Shown here in pieces: positions 1 through 9,478 of a DNA stretch of 41,795 nt. Every line of letters begins with the position of its first letter. The stretch's first letter is position 1. The notes under the pieces are model-generated. The model was not told the DNA's origin. It made no database searches and saw nothing but the letters and a program-made list of their open reading frames with translations. The position numbers and the translations under genes were made by a program. The stretch is from an uncultured Planctomycetaceae bacterium. Its GTDB lineage: Bacteria; Planctomycetota; Planctomycetia; Planctomycetales; Planctomycetaceae. Where the stretch lies: assembly GCA_903896675.1 (NCBI GenBank), contig CAITYU010000380.1, forward strand, positions 1 to 41,795. Direction: 5' to 3'.

Positions 1-1
1 G

Positions 2-1564
2 CTGGTCCTGTCGTCTGTGGTCTGCGGGCAGGAGAGCCTGAACTACGGCTGCGGTGGGGCTGGTGTGCCGGGGCCAACTGTGTTGTGCGGTCAGGCAGCG
101 GATCAGGCAGCGGATCAGGCAGCGGATCAGGCAGCGGTGGCGGAGTCTGATGCAGCGGTGGCGGATGCGGCGGAGTCTGGTGATTGGTCGCGTTTGCAGC
201 GGTTACTGGAGTCAGGTGCATCCGTATTGCAGGCGCAGGCGGACGGGATGACGGCGTTGCACTGGGCGGTGCTGCATGGTGAGGCGGATGTGGTGCAGCG
301 GCTGTTGCGGTCGGGGGCGTTGGTGGACGCTGAGAACGCCTATGGTGTGCGGCCACTGGCGTTGGCGTGTGAAGCGGGTGCGGGGGAGCTGGTGCAGCAG
401 TTGCTGCGTGCGGGAGCGGATGCGGGTGTGCGGGGGGCAGGTGGTGAATCGATGTTGATGCTGGCAGCGCGAGCCGGTCGGCTGCCGGCAGTGTCGGCAT
501 TGCTGGCTGCGGGAGTTCCGGTGGATGCCTGTGATCAGAAGCAGCAGACGGCACTGATGTGGGCGTCGGCGGAGGGCCATGTGGCGGTGGTGCAGCAGCT
601 GCTGGTGGCGGGCGCGAATGTGCGGGCGACGGCCAATGCCGGCTGGACGGCGCTGTTGTTTGCAGTGCGTGAGGGGCGAACGGAGACTGTGCGGTTGTTG
701 CTGGGGCAGGGGCTGGATGTGAATGCTCCGCGGACGTCTGACAAGCGTCCTCCGGGTCCCAATCCACTGTTGCTGGCGGTGTTGAACGGGCATTTTGAGA
801 CGGCAGCTGCGTTGCTGGAGTCTGGTGCTGATCCGAATGCGCAGCCCACAGGTCAGGGGGCATTGCATGCCGTGGTGACGGTGCGGCGTCCGGTGCGGGG
901 TGACGGGGATCCTCCGCCGGTGGGTTCCGGTGGTCTGGGTTCGCTGGCGTTTGTGCGAATGCTGGTGCAGCGTGGTGGTGACGTGAATCTGCGGCTGCGT
1001 CAGGGCGTGTCGGGGTTTGCGGATTTTACGACGACGGGTTGTACGGCCTTTGTGCTGGCGGCACAGACGGGCGATCTGGCGTTGCTGGAGCTATTGCTGG
1101 AACTGGGTGCCGATCCGCAGATTCCGAATGCGGATGGTGCGACGGCTGTGCTGGCGGCGGCCGGGGTGGGGGATCTGGGCAGTGGTCTGGAAGCGGCGGG
1201 TTCTGAGTCGGAGGCGATCGCAGTGCTGAGACGGCTTGAAGCTCTCGGGCTGGATCTGAATGTGGCGGACGAAAATGGAGAGACGGCGGTGCATGGTGCG
1301 GCGTATCAGAACTGGCCGGGTCTGATTGAGTACCTGGACGGGCGGGGTCTGAAGCCGGAAATCTGGAATCGGTCGAATCGCTGGGGTTGGACGCCGTTGA
1401 TCATCGCGCACGGGTATCGGGAGGGCAATTTTCGGCCGGACGTGGCGACGATTGCGAGTCTGGAACGCGTGATGCGGGCACGGGGGCTGCAGATTCCGCG
1501 GGATCCCGGGCGGGACGTGGAGGCGAACCAGCAGAGCTGGGATCGCAAACCGAAGTCTCGATGA
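2..1564 (+). CDS. Ankyrin-repeat protein, 5' end outside the window
   Basis: The frame is open to the left edge, so the gene probably starts upstream; the first GTG inside the window is at 17. The residues before it (LVLSSVVCGQ) look like the end of a signal peptide, perhaps of a lipoprotein. After an Ala/Asp-rich linker come about ten ankyrin-type units, recognised by recurring G-TALxxA and LLxxGA(D/N)xN patterns, from about residue 50 to 450. The C-terminal WGWTPLIIAHGYREG segment is, from memory, common in secreted planctomycete ankyrin proteins encoded beside planctomycete cytochrome-c (DUF1549/DUF1553) genes; such a gene may lie upstream (inference). Ankyrin repeats bind proteins; the partner is unknown. 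The gene is monocistronic as far as can be seen, with an inverted repeat 170 bases after the stop. Confidence 0.85.
   Translation: MVLSSVVCGQESLNYGCGGAGVPGPTVLCGQAADQAADQAADQAAVAESDAAVADAAESGDWSRLQRLLESGASVLQAQADGMTALHWAVLHGEADVVQRLLRSGALVDAENAYGVRPLALACEAGAGELVQQLLRAGADAGVRGAGGESMLMLAARAGRLPAVSALLAAGVPVDACDQKQQTALMWASAEGHVAVVQQLLVAGANVRATANAGWTALLFAVREGRTETVRLLLGQGLDVNAPRTSDKRPPGPNPLLLAVLNGHFETAAALLESGADPNAQPTGQGALHAVVTVRRPVRGDGDPPPVGSGGLGSLAFVRMLVQRGGDVNLRLRQGVSGFADFTTTGCTAFVLAAQTGDLALLELLLELGADPQIPNADGATAVLAAAGVGDLGSGLEAAGSESEAIAVLRRLEALGLDLNVADENGETAVHGAAYQNWPGLIEYLDGRGLKPEIWNRSNRWGWTPLIIAHGYREGNFRPDVATIASLERVMRARGLQIPRDPGRDVEANQQSWDRKPKSR
91..138 (+). repeat. In-frame 12-bp tandem repeat (four copies)
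   Basis: The unit TCAGGCAGCGGA occurs at 91, 103 and 115, and a fourth copy at 127 differs only in its last base. It encodes an (A-A-D-Q) repeat near the N-terminus of the ankyrin protein. Because the unit is a multiple of three, slippage would change only linker length. Confidence 0.9.
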
Positions 1565-1734
1565 GGTCTGGGGAACGCGATTGTCGGTGATTTTGTGTTG
1601 TTTTTTCGCAACAAGTCCGTTTTTTCGACGAATTTCGCTGATCGCCTGACGCAAGTGGGCGGATTTTTGTTGAAATTTGCGGGTGTCTTGATCTTCGGCG
1701 ACATCCGGGAATTCGCCTGCTGCTGCCGTTTTTT

Positions 1735-1800
1735 CCCCGGAAAAAGTCTCGCAGAAATCCCCTGATTGACTGATAATCAGCGGCAGAATTTTTTCCGGGG
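1735..1800. repeat. Nested inverted repeat between ankyrin gene and DUF1559 gene
   Basis: CCCCGGAAAAA at 1735-1745 is the exact reverse complement of TTTTTCCGGGG at 1790-1800. Between them CTGATT (1762-1767) pairs with AATCAG (1775-1780). The RNA could fold as a long stem with an inner hairpin. It lies 170 bases after the ankyrin stop and just before the ribosome binding site of the next gene, so it could be a terminator, an operator or a 5'-UTR structure. Function is inference. Confidence 0.45.
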
Positions 1801-1825
1801 CGTGCTTGTGGTTGGAGGCAGTCGG

Positions 1826-2854
<1,029 letters not shown>

Positions 2855-2900
2855 GATGCTGCGAGTGTGGTGATCCGGACTGCTGCGGGGGCTTGTGCTG

Positions 2901-3437
2901 ATGGCTTCATTCAGTGCGGAGCGGTTGGGTGAGAACCGCAGTGTCTGGCAGCGTTCGATGCCTCGCTGGGTCTGGATTTCGCTGGTCTGTGTGTCGTCAT
3001 TGCTGGCGGGCTTGAGCTGGTGGTTTGGCGGCACGGCGGTGGTTCGCAGTGACGCTGATTTTATTCCGGCCGATGCCGTGTGTCAGGAGGCTTTGCGGCG
3101 GGCTCTGGAAGCGTGGGTGGCGGGCGCTGCAGCGGGGCCGGTGGCGGGCACATCTCCGGTGGTGCACGTCACCGATTCGACTCGGGTGCAGCAGCGACCG
3201 TTGCTGTCGTGGGAGATTCTTGGGCGTGTTCCCGGGAATGCTCCTCGCTGTTATGCGGTGCGTCTGCAGCTTGATCAGCCGCGGGAGGAGCGGCGTGAGC
3301 GTTATGTGGTGATCGGCATTGATCCGTTGTGGGTGTTTCGTCACGAGGACTATGATTTGCTGCTGCACTGGGAGCATCCGATGGAGCCTGTGAGTGTTGA
3401 GCCGTCGCAGGCGGGCAGTGGGGAGCAGCAGCGATGA
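2901..3437 (+). CDS. Small membrane-anchored protein, paralogue of the lipoprotein at 8876-9274
   Basis: About 178 residues. A single N-terminal hydrophobic segment (about residues 25-45, WVWISLVCVSSLLAGLSWWF) should anchor it in the cytoplasmic membrane with the rest outside the cytoplasm. No named family recognised. The body aligns by eye with the lipoprotein at the other end of the operon: P-A/E-x-A...AL...L..W, then SWEILG versus SFEILG, then YVVIGIDPLWVFRHEDYD versus FVVVGNNPLLVFRKQDFD. The ATG at 2901 is chosen; an in-frame GTG at 2895 is possible. The stop overlaps the next start by four bases (ATGA at 3434), so it is probably translationally coupled to the adaptor. A role in assembling or regulating the pump is inferred from position only. 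Confidence 0.75.
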   Translation: MASFSAERLGENRSVWQRSMPRWVWISLVCVSSLLAGLSWWFGGTAVVRSDADFIPADAVCQEALRRALEAWVAGAAAGPVAGTSPVVHVTDSTRVQQRPLLSWEILGRVPGNAPRCYAVRLQLDQPREERRERYVVIGIDPLWVFRHEDYDLLLHWEHPMEPVSVEPSQAGSGEQQR

Positions 3438-4699
3438 GTGTCGGTGATGCGGATGGTGGTGATCCCGGTGTGGGTCGAACGGCACTGCGTGCGGGCTGGT
3501 GGTTGCAGTTTCTGCAGGTGCGTCTGCGTTTTGTGGTTCTGGTGGCGCTGACGGCGCTGGTGATGGCGCAATGGGATCGTCTGCAGCGGACTGTCGGGGG
3601 GCTGCTGCTGCGGGTTTCCGGTCAGCAGATGTCAGGTGAGATAGCGGCGGACCATGAGTACTTCTGTCCGATGGATCCGGGTGTGTTGTCGGCGTGGCCG
3701 GCGATCTGTTCGATCTGCAACATGGATCTGGTGCCGCGAAGGAAGGGAGATGCTGAGTTGCTGCCTGAGGGTGTGGTGGCACGCATGCAGTTGAGTCCTC
3801 ACAGGATTCAGCTGGCCGGTCTGCGGACAACGGCTGTTGTGGCCAGTCCGTCGTCGCTGGTGTTGACGTTGCAGGGTGTGTTGCGGGTTGAGGCGTCGGC
3901 GGAAACCGGCTACGGGCTGGAGTTGCCGGTATCCCGGCAGGACGCGCTGGCGTTTGCTGAGCCTGTTCAGGTGCTGGTCAGCAGTTCGGTGTTTCCTGAG
4001 GCTGTCAGGGGAACGGCGGTGCGGGTTGCGGATGGGGCCGGAGTTGTGCCTGTGGTGCGGATCAATCCTGCAGCGCCACTGCGGGAGTTGTCGGAGGGTT
4101 TGCTGGCAGTGACCGTGCGGGCTGAGGTATCGGCGGCGAAGCTGTTGAGTGCAGAGCAGCGTGTGTTGCTGGGGGAGCGACCATTGCTGCAGGTGCCGGC
4201 GTCTGCGGTGGTGGAGCATGGCGGCTCGCAACTGGTGTATGTGCAGACGATGGCGGGGATGTTTGATGGTCGTGTGGTGCAGCTTGGTCCGCGGACGGGT
4301 TCCGTGTATCCGGTGGTGCAGGGGCTGGAGGCTGGTGAGCAGGTGGTAACGACGGGTGCGTTTCTGGTGGATGCGGAGGCGCGGTTGAATCCGGCGCTGG
4401 CGGTGGGGTATTTTGGAGCGGATCAGCCGGCGCTGAGTTCGACGGCAGCGTTGGCTCCGTTGAAGGTGGCTGCTTCGAAATCGGGTGTGCCGTCTCTGTC
4501 GCAGGCGGACCGGGCGCTCGCCGAGGTTCAGGGAAAGTGTCCGGTGACGGATCTGTCGCTCGATGCGATGGGAGGCCCGGTGCTGGTGCAGGTGGGAGAG
4601 CGGAAGGTCTTCATCTGCTGCGCGGCGTGTGAGCGGAAGCTGTTGAAGGAACCGGAGAAGTATCTGGCGAAGCTGCCGACGGCAGTGCCTGGGCCCTGA
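3434..4699 (+). CDS. CusB-like RND periplasmic adaptor with N- and C-terminal metal-binding Cys motifs
   Basis: 421 residues. One N-terminal membrane segment (about 30-45) is followed by a heavy-metal-binding domain with Cys78-P-M-D and Cys92-S-I-Cys95-x-MDLVP, the motif found on CusB/CzcB-type adaptors (the usual CPMH His is Asp here). The middle has the adaptor beta-barrel and membrane-proximal features: LQVPASAVVEHGG..YVQ and GLEAGEQVVTTGAFLVDAEA. A long alpha-hairpin is not obvious. The C-terminal ~55 residues form a second Cys module (Cys369-P-V-T, Cys395-Cys396-x-x-Cys399) like YHS/TRASH-type metal-binding domains. It should link the RND pump at 4734 to an outer-membrane channel, which is not encoded in this window. 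The substrate is probably Cu/Ag or another soft or divalent metal ion (inference). Confidence 0.85.
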   Translation: MSVGDADGGDPGVGRTALRAGWWLQFLQVRLRFVVLVALTALVMAQWDRLQRTVGGLLLRVSGQQMSGEIAADHEYFCPMDPGVLSAWPAICSICNMDLVPRRKGDAELLPEGVVARMQLSPHRIQLAGLRTTAVVASPSSLVLTLQGVLRVEASAETGYGLELPVSRQDALAFAEPVQVLVSSSVFPEAVRGTAVRVADGAGVVPVVRINPAAPLRELSEGLLAVTVRAEVSAAKLLSAEQRVLLGERPLLQVPASAVVEHGGSQLVYVQTMAGMFDGRVVQLGPRTGSVYPVVQGLEAGEQVVTTGAFLVDAEARLNPALAVGYFGADQPALSSTAALAPLKVAASKSGVPSLSQADRALAEVQGKCPVTDLSLDAMGGPVLVQVGERKVFICCAACERKLLKEPEKYLAKLPTAVPGP

Positions 4700-4733
4700 A
4701 ACGTGGTCCTGACAACCGGGGGCGGTGAATCTG

Positions 4734-7700
4734 ATGCTTCAGGCGATCATTCGAATTTCAGTGCAGCGGAACTGGATGGTGCTGTTGGCTGCGCTGTTGG
4801 TGGCTGTGGTGGGTGTGCTGGCGATCCGCCGGATTCCGATCGATGCGGTTCCGGACCTGTCTGAGAACCAGGTGATCGTGTTTGCGGAGTGGGCCGGACA
4901 CGGACCGCTGGAGATAGAGTCCCGGGTGACGCGACGGATTTCGCAGGCGCTGCAGGCTCTGCCGCAGGTGACTGCCGTGCGGGGTTCCAGCGACATGGGT
5001 TACTCGCTGGTGCATGTGATTTTCGCGGATGCGGTGTCTCCTGAGCGGGCTCGTGCGATGCTGCAGGAGCGTTTGGCGGGAAGCGATATGCAACTGCCAG
5101 CGGGAGTTGTGCCGCAGTTGGCTGCGGATGGGATCGCGACCGGTCAGATTTACTGGTATACGGTGGAGTCGAGTCGAGCGGATCTGGCGGAACTGCGGCG
5201 GATTCAGGACGAGCAGATTGCTCCGCTGCTGGCCGCGGTCCCGGGTGTGGCTGAGGTGGCATCGGTGGGTGGGGTGCATGCGGAGGTGCGGATTCAGGCG
5301 AATCCGGTGCTGCTGGTGCGTCATGGATTAACGCTGTCTGAGCTGACTCGCCACGTGCAGACCGTTGAGACCGCTGGCGGGCAGGTCTTGCAGAAGGCCG
5401 GGGCGGAGTATGTGTTGCAGCTTCGCAGCTCTGCGGTGGAGGACACTGAGGACTTGCTGGATCGCTGGCGGCAGCGGGTGATTCGCTGTGGTGATGGTCA
5501 GGTGGTGCTGCTGGGGGAGCTGTGCGAAGTGTCACTTTCTGCGGCACCTCGTCGGGGGGCTTTCGAAAAGGATGGTTCGGAGTGTGTGGCGGGAATCGTG
5601 CACATGCGGCATGGTGGCAATGTGCCGGAAGTGACGAGTGCAGTGGTGGCCAAGCTGACGGAGATTGGCGGATCGCTGCCGGCGGACGTGAGGCTTGTGC
5701 CGTGTTACGACCGTCGACCGCTGATTGGCGGGGCCGTGCGGACCGTCGGCAGGACTCTGCTGGAAGCGCTGGCGATAGCGGCAATCTGTGTGTTGATCGT
5801 GCTGCGGCATTTTCGCTCGTGGCTGGTGATTGCGGTGACTCTGCCGATGTGTGTGCTGGGCACGTTTGCGGCGCTGCTGCTGTTGCAGGCGGCGGGTCTG
5901 CTGACGATTCAGACAAACATTATGTCGCTGGCGGGGATTGTGATTTCGATCGGAGTGCTGGTGGATTCATCGATCGTGATGACCGAGAACGTGATGCATC
6001 GGTTGCAGCAGCGGTTTGGTGATCGGCCGGTGCAGGGGGATATCGGGGATGATGTGGTCGCGGCCTGTGTGCTGGTGGGCCGACCGGTGTTCTTTTCGAT
6101 TCTGGTGATGCTGGTGTCATTTCTGCCGGTGTTTGCTTTGGGCGGCATTGATGGGCGGATGTATGGTCCGCTGGCCTGGACGAAGTCCCTGGCGCTGGTG
6201 TCGGCGGCGATTCTCGCTGTGACTCTGGTGCCGGCATTGGCCAGTCTGCTGGTGCGAGGTCGTCTGCGAGAGGAGACGGACAGTGCAGTTGTGCGGACTC
6301 TGCTGGCGGTGTATCGGCCGCTGCTGGATGTGCTGCTGGACCGGCCGCTGCCGCTGGTGGTCGTGCTGTGCGGGACGCTGGTTCTGGCGGCCGCACCGCT
6401 GGGCAGTCTGGTGCTGCGTTTGGGTGTGCTGCTGGCAGTGGCCGGTTGTGTGCTGACGGCTGCGACGTGGCGGAGTTCAGTTGTGTGTGCAGTGGGCATG
6501 GTGCTGCTGGGGGTGGTGGCCGGAGCGGTGATGAAGCCGATTGGCACATCGCTGCGGATGCCACTGGATGAGGGCATGGTGATGGACATGCCGATTACTG
6601 TACCGCGAGCGTCGATCACTCAGTCACTGGATGACATGAAGGCGAGGAACATGGTTCTGTGCCGGTTCCCTGAGATTCGCATGGTGAGTGGCAAAGCGGG
6701 GCGTGCGGACACTCCATTTGACCCGGCGCCGCTGGACATGATTGAGAGCATGGTTGAGTTTTTGCCAGGTGGCTGGTGGCCGTCGCGGCGGCTGTCTGCG
6801 GACGATGGGCGTGCGATGGCTGCCGAGCTGGTGCGGGGGCTGGTGACGGCGGGCATGATCGAGGCGGTGGACGATCGTCAGTCGGATCAATTCGCGCAGT
6901 CGGCATTGGTGCGATTTGATGCGGTACAGCGTGAGACGGCGTGGCAGTTGCAGCAGTCGTTTCGTCGTGGGTTGAGGCAGCGGCTGGGGGCAGCCGCGCT
7001 GGAAGTGGCGGCAGAACGCTGGAGTGATCGCGGGGAACTGGTGCGCAGTCTGCTGCCGGCGGACGTGGGGCTGGTGCAGAATGCCGTGTCGCGGGATTTC
7101 CTGCGTGATCTGGAGATGACTCCGGCGGTACTGACAGTGGCCTCGTGGCTGCGGGTTTCACGGGATGTGTTGCGGCAGAAGGAGCTGATTCCGGACGTTC
7201 CGCTGGTCCAGGGATCAGGCAGTCTGCGGGGTTGGTGGCGGTCCGGATCCGAGGGGCTGGCAGCGGAGGATGCGGAGGCTGCTTTGGCGCGGGTGCAGGC
7301 GGTGTCGGAAGCGGCGTGGTCCGAATTCACGGCCAGTCTGAATGTGACGCTGCGGAAGCGGTCTGTGCCCACATTTCTGCAGTTGGTGTGTGACGAAGTG
7401 TTCGCGAATGTTGTGGTGCGGGATGCGAGCCTGCGGAGGATGCGCGAGCAGATTCTGAAGATTCGGGGGACTCGGGCAGGTGGTCATGCGGCTGGTGATC
7501 ACGAGCATGGGTTGTCGGGGTATGGGGAATTGCCGTTTGCCGATCCGGTACCTGAATTTGATCGACTGCGGCAGGGTTTGATTGAGCGTTGGTCGGGGCG
7601 GGTGCAGTTGCAGGCGCACACGGCTGATTCGCTGACGGGTTTTGGTGGCGAGCTGGATCTGGCGGTACAGATGCCTGGCTGGACCAACGTGTGGACTCGA

Positions 7701-8864
7701 CCAATTCAGAACCGAGTGGATATGCTGGCGACGGGTGTGAACAGTGAGGTTGGTGTACGGGTGCAGGGGCAGGATCTGGAGCAGGTGGTGCTGGCTTCTG
7801 AGGAGGTGGCGGCAATTCTGCGTGAGCTGCCTGGTGCTGCGGACGTGGTGGCGGATCCTGTGCGTGGCAAGGGCGCGATCGAGGTGATTCCGGATGTGCG
7901 GCGTGCGGCCGCACTGGGGGTAACGCAGGCGGATCTTGCGGAAGCGGTCGAGCATGCGTTTACGGGGCGTGTGGTGGGCACCGTGGCGTTGGGTTCCGGG
8001 AGATTGCCGGTGCGGCTGAGTCTGGGTGTGGCGGGCGAGCTGGCGGATGAGCAGACGCTGCGTCGAGTGCCACTGGCGGCAGCTTTGGTTGGTGGTGGCA
8101 GTGTTCCGCTGGATGCCGTGGCGGAAGTGCGGTTGGTGGAGGGTCCGGCGACAGTGAAGAGCGAGAACGGCTGGCTGCGAAATTATGTGAGGTTGAATGT
8201 GCGGGGGCGGGATCCGCAGGAGTTTGTGCGGCAGGCGCAGCGGGTGGTTGGAGCCCGGCTGGGTGAACGCAGGGGAATTGTGCTGGAGTGGACAGGTCAG
8301 TTTGAACATGCCGCTGCGGCTCGGAGACGCATGCTTGTGCTGATTCCGACTGTGGTTCTGCTGATCTTTGTGATATTGCTGTGGACGTATCGGGATCTGG
8401 CGGATGCGGTGATTATGCTGTTGACGGCTCCGGGGGCACTGGCGGGAGGGGTGTTGTGTCAGTGGCTGCTGGGCTATCCGTTTTCGGTGGCGGTGGGTGT
8501 CGGTTACATTGCGTGTTTTGGAATGGCGGCATCGACGGGTGTGGTGATGCTGGTGTATCTGCGGGAGTCAGTCGCGGCGGCTGGCGGTCTGGCGGGGATG
8601 ACATCGGAGCAGTTGCGGCAGGCGGTGTTTCGGGGTGCGGTGCAGCGACTGCGTCCGAAACTGCTGACGGAAGCCACGACTCTGCTCAGTCTGGCTCCGA
8701 TTTTATGGAGCATTGGGACAGGTGCGGACGTCATTCGACCGATGGCGGCACCGGTGCTGGGTGGTGTGCTGATAGCGGACGAGATTATTGACCTGTTGCT
8801 GCCGATTCTGTTTTACCGTGTCCGTTTGCGGCGATTGAACAGGTCCGGGAGGAGTTGTCAGTGA
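4734..8864 (+). CDS. CusA/CzcA-like heavy-metal RND efflux pump, enlarged
   Basis: 1376 residues; the family norm is about 1040. Proton-driven inner-membrane metal exporter. Diagnostic segments: RRIPIDAVPDLSENQV near the start; the TM4 motif ISIGVLVDSSIVMTENV with the relay Asp and Glu; SGKAGRADTPFDPAPLDMIE; WTRPIQNRVDMLATG; and a C-terminal RLRPKLLTEATTLLSLAPI. The single relay Asp resembles CusA more than CzcA, suggesting monovalent Cu/Ag, but this is weak. The extra length comes from added hydrophobic segments before the second periplasmic half and from about 270 residues inserted between roughly residues 675 and 978 (6760-7670), which include the His-rich stretch GGHAAGDHEHG. The ATG at 4734 is preferred to the GTG at 4725 because it starts directly at MLQAIIRIS, the usual family start. 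It overlaps the next gene's possible GTG start. Confidence 0.9.
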   Translation: MLQAIIRISVQRNWMVLLAALLVAVVGVLAIRRIPIDAVPDLSENQVIVFAEWAGHGPLEIESRVTRRISQALQALPQVTAVRGSSDMGYSLVHVIFADAVSPERARAMLQERLAGSDMQLPAGVVPQLAADGIATGQIYWYTVESSRADLAELRRIQDEQIAPLLAAVPGVAEVASVGGVHAEVRIQANPVLLVRHGLTLSELTRHVQTVETAGGQVLQKAGAEYVLQLRSSAVEDTEDLLDRWRQRVIRCGDGQVVLLGELCEVSLSAAPRRGAFEKDGSECVAGIVHMRHGGNVPEVTSAVVAKLTEIGGSLPADVRLVPCYDRRPLIGGAVRTVGRTLLEALAIAAICVLIVLRHFRSWLVIAVTLPMCVLGTFAALLLLQAAGLLTIQTNIMSLAGIVISIGVLVDSSIVMTENVMHRLQQRFGDRPVQGDIGDDVVAACVLVGRPVFFSILVMLVSFLPVFALGGIDGRMYGPLAWTKSLALVSAAILAVTLVPALASLLVRGRLREETDSAVVRTLLAVYRPLLDVLLDRPLPLVVVLCGTLVLAAAPLGSLVLRLGVLLAVAGCVLTAATWRSSVVCAVGMVLLGVVAGAVMKPIGTSLRMPLDEGMVMDMPITVPRASITQSLDDMKARNMVLCRFPEIRMVSGKAGRADTPFDPAPLDMIESMVEFLPGGWWPSRRLSADDGRAMAAELVRGLVTAGMIEAVDDRQSDQFAQSALVRFDAVQRETAWQLQQSFRRGLRQRLGAAALEVAAERWSDRGELVRSLLPADVGLVQNAVSRDFLRDLEMTPAVLTVASWLRVSRDVLRQKELIPDVPLVQGSGSLRGWWRSGSEGLAAEDAEAALARVQAVSEAAWSEFTASLNVTLRKRSVPTFLQLVCDEVFANVVVRDASLRRMREQILKIRGTRAGGHAAGDHEHGLSGYGELPFADPVPEFDRLRQGLIERWSGRVQLQAHTADSLTGFGGELDLAVQMPGWTNVWTRPIQNRVDMLATGVNSEVGVRVQGQDLEQVVLASEEVAAILRELPGAADVVADPVRGKGAIEVIPDVRRAAALGVTQADLAEAVEHAFTGRVVGTVALGSGRLPVRLSLGVAGELADEQTLRRVPLAAALVGGGSVPLDAVAEVRLVEGPATVKSENGWLRNYVRLNVRGRDPQEFVRQAQRVVGARLGERRGIVLEWTGQFEHAAAARRRMLVLIPTVVLLIFVILLWTYRDLADAVIMLLTAPGALAGGVLCQWLLGYPFSVAVGVGYIACFGMAASTGVVMLVYLRESVAAAGGLAGMTSEQLRQAVFRGAVQRLRPKLLTEATTLLSLAPILWSIGTGADVIRPMAAPVLGGVLIADEIIDLLLPILFYRVRLRRLNRSGRSCQ

Positions 8865-8875
8865 GGAGCGAGACG

Positions 8876-9274
8876 ATGTGGCGTGGGGCAGGTCGACGCG
8901 GCTGGCTGTGTTGGGGGCTGCTGTGGCTGGTGACAGCGGGGTGTGGGTCGGGCGAGAGCCGTTATCTGCCCCCGGAAGAGGCAGCGCGGGTAGCGCTGGA
9001 GTCTGTGTTATCGTCGTGGCAATCCGGTGCGAAGCTGGCGACGATTACGACAGGTCCTGTTCCGGTGGACACGTTTGACGCGAGGTGGCGTGACGGAAAG
9101 GCGCTGGAGAGTTTTGAGATTCTGGGGTATGAGTCAGTGGAGGACCGTCCGACATTTCGGGTGCGAGTGGCATTGAGGGGTGAGCAGAGTGTGGAGGACA
9201 CATTTGTGGTTGTGGGGAACAATCCGCTGCTGGTGTTTCGGAAGCAGGATTTTGACAAGGCCGGCGGGTTGTAG
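8876..9274 (+). CDS. Small lipoprotein, paralogue of the protein at 2901-3437
   Basis: About 132 residues. The N-terminus (basic residues, WLCWGLLWLVTAGC) is a lipoprotein signal with a T-A-G-Cys lipobox. The mature part matches the first gene of the operon along its length, including the W, the S(F/W)EILG box and the VVxGxxPLxVFRxxDFD box. The ATG at 8876 has AGGAG at 8864-8868 with 7-base spacing. The alternative GTG at 8861 overlaps the pump stop (GTGA) and has GGGAGGAG upstream; the ATG gives the more compact signal peptide. It is the last gene of the pump operon. Function is unknown; lipidation would place it in a membrane facing the periplasm, near the adaptor. Confidence 0.78.
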   Translation: MWRGAGRRGWLCWGLLWLVTAGCGSGESRYLPPEEAARVALESVLSSWQSGAKLATITTGPVPVDTFDARWRDGKALESFEILGYESVEDRPTFRVRVALRGEQSVEDTFVVVGNNPLLVFRKQDFDKAGGL

Positions 9275-9398
9275 GGGAGTTGTGTTTGTTTTTCCTGCGG
9301 GGGCGGTCGGTTGGCCGGTTTTGACAGTTGTCCCGGTTGCGCAGGCGACGGGGACCAGGAACTTCCCGGTTTACCACTCGGTGTCAGAGTAGAGCTGC

Positions 9399-9438
9399 AT
9401 ACCATAAGACAAGGTGATAGTATTAACTACCCTGGTAT
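9399..9438. promoter_or_regulatory. Possible operator upstream of the DUF1444-like gene
   Basis: ATACCA at 9399-9404 and TGGTAT at 9433-9438 are inverted repeats. Between them lies an imperfect dyad, GGTGATAGT and AACTACCC. This is the A+T-rich part of the 204-base gap between the pump operon and the gene at 9479. The spacing and the lack of a convincing -10/-35 pair keep this weak. Confidence 0.2.
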
Positions 9439-9478
9439 TGTGTGTCTGGTTTCACTCTGCAGCTCAGGAGACTGTTCC

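Noticed and set aside
7215-8309. 364-codon minus-strand frame inside the pump gene
   Set aside because: Antisense to well-conserved RND motifs with no recognisable domain.
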